DNA of 8,582 nucleotides from Acidobacteriota bacterium (GTDB lineage: Bacteria > Acidobacteriota > Vicinamibacteria > Vicinamibacterales > UBA8438): positions 1 to 8,582 of the forward strand of contig DTWD01000566.1 in the NCBI GenBank assembly GCA_012963185.1, given 5' to 3'. A program made the translations under genes and the position numbers. The notes beneath the pieces were generated by a model that was given only the letters and a program-made list of their open reading frames with translations, did not search any database and was not told the origin of the DNA. Shown in pieces: positions 6,586 through 8,582 of the stretch. How positions within the stretch are numbered: position 1 is the first letter of the stretch; each line of letters starts with the position of its first letter.

Positions 6586-7827
6586 TCATTGTTCACACGC
6601 GAGTAATTCGTCTATATTTTGCCGTCTTCTGATAACCTGAGAATGACGTTCTGTAATTAGCACCTCGGCGGGAAGCGCGCGACGATTATAGTTTGATGCC
6701 ATCGCTGCCCCGTAGGCCCCCACATCACAGATAGCCAACACATCGCCTGCCTCTGGAAGAACCATCGTGTGACCGAGCCGAATTACATCTGTCGTCTCAC
6801 AGATCGGCCCCACGATGTCACAAATTACCTCTGGCCCCATTCGTTGAATGCACGGCTCAACTCGGTGAACAGCACCATATAACGCCGGGCGCATCAATTC
6901 AGTCATCCCGGCATCAAGAACAACAAAATAACGCCCACTGGTTTGGGCCTTAACGTCAACGACGTTTGCCAGTAATACACCCGCCGGACCAAGCACCCAG
7001 CGTCCAGGCTCTAGTATTAAGGTCAATCCCGTTGGTGCTACTGCATCAAGAAGAGCGCGAGCATATTCTTCAACCGGCAAAGTCGGATTACCGTCATACG
7101 AAATTCCGAGGCCTCCACCAAGATCGATATGTTCTAAAGACAAACCGTCAGCTATGAGAGCCTGTGCAAATCCAGAAATAGTGTTCGCTACCTTTATTAC
7201 AGGTTCAATAGTCGTAATCTGAGAACCAACATGAGCATGCACACCGACAAGTTGGACACCATTCCACCCAACAACCTCTCTGCAAAGTGGACCGGCATCA
7301 TGCAGGGGTACCCCGAACTTGTGCGCACGACTACCTGTCGAAATCCCTGGGTGACTCTTCGCATCAATATCAGGATTAATCCGAATTGCAACTCGGGCAC
7401 GTTTATCTTGTGATATCGCGATCTGATTAATACGGATTAACTCACCAATCGATTCGGCGTTAATCGCTTGAATACCTAAAGCTACCGCCTGCGTAAGTTC
7501 TGCATCCGTTTTTCCAACGCCTGTAAAAACTATGTCTTCAGGTGGAACGGACGCGCGGCACGCCACCGCAATTTCCCCCCATGAGTTTGCATCAACAGCA
7601 GCACCAATTTGAGAGATCAACCGGACGATACCTAATGCTGAATTCGCCTTAAGGGCATAATGTATTCGATGTGGATAGTCTCCAACCGCCGCATCTAGTG
7701 CACGGTAACGTTCGGCTATCAGAGCAGCGCTGTAAACATATAGAGGTGTCCCTTCACTTTCGACCACCTCCGAAAGGTTTACACCGTCGCAAGTTAGCGC
7801 ATCGCCTGTAAAAACGAAACCTGTCAT
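6586..7827 (-). CDS. lysA: Diaminopimelate decarboxylase (413 aa)
   Basis: PLP enzyme that turns meso-diaminopimelate into lysine, the last step of that pathway. The fold III (alanine racemase-like) barrel shows the PLP lysine K60 in HYALKAN, the HVGSQ segment, the glycine-rich DLGGGLGISY, EPGR, and the substrate-contact GPICETTDV with its Cys-Glu pair; the C-terminal GAYGAAMASNYN carries the usual tyrosine. The length is that of the family. No clear ribosome binding site precedes the ATG at 7827. It lies between lpxC (153 bases upstream) and tmk (37 bases downstream), so a promoter of its own in the lpxC-lysA gap is plausible. Confidence 0.96.
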   Translation of the reverse strand: MTGFVFTGDALTCDGVNLSEVVESEGTPLYVYSAALIAERYRALDAAVGDYPHRIHYALKANSALGIVRLISQIGAAVDANSWGEIAVACRASVPPEDIVFTGVGKTDAELTQAVALGIQAINAESIGELIRINQIAISQDKRARVAIRINPDIDAKSHPGISTGSRAHKFGVPLHDAGPLCREVVGWNGVQLVGVHAHVGSQITTIEPVIKVANTISGFAQALIADGLSLEHIDLGGGLGISYDGNPTLPVEEYARALLDAVAPTGLTLILEPGRWVLGPAGVLLANVVDVKAQTSGRYFVVLDAGMTELMRPALYGAVHRVEPCIQRMGPEVICDIVGPICETTDVIRLGHTMVLPEAGDVLAICDVGAYGAAMASNYNRRALPAEVLITERHSQVIRRRQNIDELLACEQ

Positions 7828-7847
7828 AAGACAACTGAGAACGCGGC

Positions 7848-7878
7848 ATTGTAGGCGTATCGACTTGTCTGTGTCGAA
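7848..7878 (-). promoter_or_regulatory. Weak candidate promoter for lysA-tmk
   Basis: On the minus strand, TTCGAC (7873-7878) and TACAAT (7848-7853) are 19 bases apart, longer than ideal. The -10 box is good and would leave a leader of about 14 bases before lysA, with no ribosome binding site. The rest of the 153-base gap shows no other candidate and no terminator for lpxC. Confidence 0.2.
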
Positions 7879-7980
7879 GCCACAAACATCTCTAGATCCA
7901 ATCTGTCTAATGCTTGTAACAGATGACGCGTCGGCAGGTTATTGGCCTTCAGACACTAACGTTTCTTAGCTGAGCATTAG

Positions 7981-8582
7981 CTAGCCGGCAGGAACAGGGT
8001 CATTTACATCCGGCGTAGCAGCCGGCTGCATTTCTTCCGCCGGGTCAAGAACTGACTCGACCAGTCTCCATGCATCAGAATCCTCAAGGATTTTCTGAGA
8101 AAAACTTGCATGAAGTCTGTGTCCACCACGATGAGCAACAACATGTCCAATAATCGGGTGGCCAATTAAGGCGAGGTCGCCGATTACATCAAGAATCTTG
8201 TGTCGAACGAACTCGTCTTCAAACCGCAAAGAGTTATTCAGAACACCAGTTTCACCAAGAACAATTGCGTTATCCAGTGAACCGCCTAGTGCAAGACCTT
8301 TTTTACGAAGCTGTTCAACTTCATTCAGAAATCCGAATGTTCGCGCTGGAGCAATTTCCTCTATAAACGAATCTTCCGTCACACGCTGGGTTCGAGACTG
8401 ATGACGTAGTAACGGATGATCAAAGCTAATGCTATATGTAACCTTAAAGTGATCAGACGGATATACCGCGATTCGCTTATCACCACGAGAGAGAGCAATT
8501 GGACGTGTTACCTTAAGAAAACGCCGCGGCGCTGTCAGCGACTTAATACCTGCCTCGTGAACTAGATAGACGAACGATGCCG
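7981..8582 (-). CDS. lpxC: UDP-3-O-acyl-N-acetylglucosamine deacetylase, C-terminal 199 residues; 5' end outside window
   Basis: Zinc enzyme that makes the first committed step of lipid A synthesis in the cytoplasm. The frame is open to the right edge, so the N-terminal domain and first zinc histidine are missing. Visible are SFVYLVHEAGI, SFIEEIAPARTFGFLNEVEQLRKKGLALGGSLDNAIV, and the metal motif FEDEFVRHKILDVIGDL, whose His (codon 8200-8202) and Asp (8188-8190) match zinc ligands H238 and D242 of E. coli LpxC. The later His in GGHRLHA (8119-8121) matches the catalytic H265. The C-terminal tail is Pro/Ala/Asp-rich and similar in length to known enzymes. Its presence implies a lipid A-bearing outer membrane. 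Confidence 0.96.
   Translation of the reverse strand, partial: ASFVYLVHEAGIKSLTAPRRFLKVTRPIALSRGDKRIAVYPSDHFKVTYSISFDHPLLRHQSRTQRVTEDSFIEEIAPARTFGFLNEVEQLRKKGLALGGSLDNAIVLGETGVLNNSLRFEDEFVRHKILDVIGDLALIGHPIIGHVVAHRGGHRLHASFSQKILEDSDAWRLVESVLDPAEEMQPAATPDVNDPVPAG

Noticed and set aside
6545..7917. TAATGCTTGT present upstream of both tmk (6549) and lysA (7908)
   Set aside because: A shared 10-mer is expected several times by chance in a window of this size, and the flanks do not match.
7907..7980. 8-base inverted repeat CTAATGCT / AGCATTAG in the lpxC-lysA gap
   Set aside because: The arms are about 58 bases apart, short and AT-rich, so this is likely chance and not a terminator.
7981..8090. 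Unusual C-terminal extension of LpxC
   Set aside because: The Pro/Ala/Asp-rich tail is about as long as the E. coli tail, so it is normal variation.

Overview
This window reads as an ordinary bacterial housekeeping region from a Gram-negative (outer-membrane) organism. lpxC (lipid A synthesis), a predicted lipoprotein and a secreted TPR protein all imply an outer membrane and periplasm. Base composition looks near-balanced. The gene mix and the flavour of the proteins (a TPR plus lipoprotein pair in front of rplU-rpmA-obg-nadD-rsfS; lpxC-lysA-tmk) remind me of Acidobacteriota, but that is recall and I could not check it. No mobile element, CRISPR array, tRNA or rRNA was seen.

Layout. Positions 1-1353 (minus) hold the N-terminal 451 residues of DNA topoisomerase I (topA), whose 3' part lies outside the window. 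Positions 1354-1764 are a 411-base divergent intergenic region with one good sigma-70-type promoter facing right, a perfect 7-bp-arm inverted repeat and a short direct repeat at 30- and 120-base spacings. Positions 1765-2896 (plus) hold two overlapping genes for envelope proteins: a secreted two-repeat TPR protein, then a lipoprotein whose start lies inside the TPR gene. Positions 3035-5888 (plus) are a compact cluster rplU-rpmA-obg-nadD-rsfS, with 37- and 32-base gaps, then GTGA and ATGA stop/start overlaps. This cluster links ribosome parts (bL21, bL27), ribosome maturation or silencing factors (Obg, RsfS) and NAD synthesis (NadD).

Positions 5889-5957 separate convergent genes. On the minus strand, reading right to left, come the C-terminal 199 residues of lpxC (7981-8582, 5' end outside the window), a 153-base gap, lysA (last step of lysine synthesis) and tmk (dTMP kinase) 37 bases later.

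The part least explained by known biology is the TPR-lipoprotein pair. The lipoprotein shows a pattern that loosely suggests the CsgG/LpoB-type fold of small envelope lipoproteins, with an acidic insert in the middle. Other points worth a look are a thymidylate kinase whose P-loop has Glu where Ser/Thr normally follows the lysine, and the structured topA/TPR intergenic region. I see no convincing evidence of a wholly new multi-gene system.
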